Shown in pieces: positions 63,735 to 64,000 of a stretch of DNA of 64,000 nt (its first letter is position 1; every line of letters begins with the position of its first letter). The DNA is from Flavobacterium sp. CS20 (GTDB taxonomy: Bacteria > Bacteroidota > Bacteroidia > Flavobacteriales > Flavobacteriaceae). The DNA is taken from NCBI RefSeq assembly GCF_018080005.1, contig NZ_CP073015.1, positions 558,001 through 622,000 on the forward strand, in the 5' to 3' direction. The position numbers were made by a program, and so were the translations under genes. A model generated the notes under the pieces. That model worked only from the letters and a program-made list of their open reading frames with translations. It searched no databases and had not been told where the DNA came from.

Positions 63735-64000
63735 ATGATTTATAAACGCAGTAGTGCACTTTTTAATGAAGCTAAACAATATATCGTTGGTGGTGTCAAC
63801 TCACCCGTTAGAGCATTTAATGCTGTTGGTGGAGACCCTATTTTTGTTAAACGTGCCAAAGGTGCTTATTTGTATGACGAAGATGATAGACAGCTGATAG
63901 ACTACATTGCTTCTTGGGGTCCGATGATTCTTGACCACGCTTTTGAACCGGTGGTTGAGGCTCTAATCGAAGCCACTAAAAAAGGAACATCATACGGCAT
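63735..64000 (+). CDS. hemL: Glutamate-1-semialdehyde 2,1-aminomutase, N-terminal part (runs off the window)
   Basis: The first 88 codons are present; the gene continues past the window end. [20 protein letters not shown], then [17 protein letters not shown] and [20 protein letters not shown] are the conserved start of HemL, which makes 5-aminolevulinate for heme. The catalytic lysine lies beyond the visible part. It follows the glucosaminidase gene on the same strand. Confidence 0.92.
   Translation, partial: MIYKRSSALFNEAKQYIVGGVNSPVRAFNAVGGDPIFVKRAKGAYLYDEDDRQLIDYIASWGPMILDHAFEPVVEALIEATKKGTSYG

Overview
This window reads as chromosomal DNA of a low-GC member of the Flavobacteriaceae (Bacteroidota). 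The evidence is the gliding-motility permease pair gldF/gldG, three large secreted proteases that end in type IX secretion (T9SS) sorting tails, a fused SecDF, several Bacteroidota-restricted families (DUF6952, DUF5522, DUF2452, DUF2911), recurrent TAnnTTTG -7 promoter elements, and little sign of Shine-Dalgarno sequences. The genome is compact: many neighbours overlap by 1 to 4 bases (ATGA, TAATG, TAGTG), and no gene-free stretch exceeds 300 bases. I saw no tRNA, rRNA or CRISPR array.

Layout. 1-3.4 kb: the 3' end of mutL, two adjacent rhomboid proteases and a decayed EEP-fold nuclease/phosphatase gene. 3.4-7 kb: histidine degradation (hutG, frameshifted hutI) and a trans-sulfuration-type PLP enzyme. 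7-7.7 kb: a DUF6364/PIN toxin-antitoxin pair behind a palindrome. 7.9-11.2 kb: peroxiredoxin, thioredoxin and DUF6952, then a group II decarboxylase and DUF2452. 11.3-17.1 kb: recQ diverging from kdsD-tatC-CMD-membrane protein-lptB (Kdo/LPS and Tat export). 17.1-24 kb, minus strand: a secreted GATase-like protein, dnaB, accA, an unknown protein, an LptF/G permease and tgt. 24.1-26 kb: a split transketolase. 26.2-28.9 kb, minus: pRiA4b ORF-3-like, ctaA, dnaN. 29-35 kb: a frameshifted subtilisin with a T9SS tail, priA, and a small secreted two-repeat protein. 35.3-40.7 kb: an AraC regulator, a DCC protein, mutS2, ung, and prfB with its programmed frameshift. 40.9-47.3 kb: SAM-hydroxide adenosyltransferase-like, ABM monooxygenase, gldF, gldG and an FAD/Fe-S oxidase. 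47.4-51.4 kb, minus: secDF and DUF2911. 51.5-57 kb: tandem M12B-like metalloproteases with P-domains and T9SS tails. 57-57.4 kb: a perfect 30-bp palindrome and a transposase remnant. 57.4-61.8 kb, minus: BCCT transporter, DUF4136 lipoprotein, hutU and a 50-residue DUF5522 protein. 61.9-64 kb: an ACC deaminase-like protein, a glucosaminidase-LysM lipoprotein and the start of hemL.

Functionally this is mostly core genome: DNA repair and replication (mutL, recQ, dnaB, dnaN, priA, mutS2, ung), envelope biogenesis and export (kdsD, lptB, LptF/G, tatC, secDF), gliding and T9SS cargo, and amino-acid catabolism. Clear accessory elements are only the toxin-antitoxin pair and the transposase remnant with its palindrome.

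Three reading frames (EEP nuclease, hutI, subtilisin) are each broken by one missing base, two of them in a T run. These may be real mutations or consensus errors. The nuclease also carries an in-frame stop and is the best pseudogene candidate. I did not find a convincing new multi-gene system. The most promising oddities are the cluster of DnaA-box-like words before dnaB, abutting divergent promoters at recQ/kdsD, candidate leaderless mRNAs, zinc-site loss in both RecQ and Tgt, Met-turn loss in one metalloprotease, and a secreted protein built of two repeats resembling T9SS tails.
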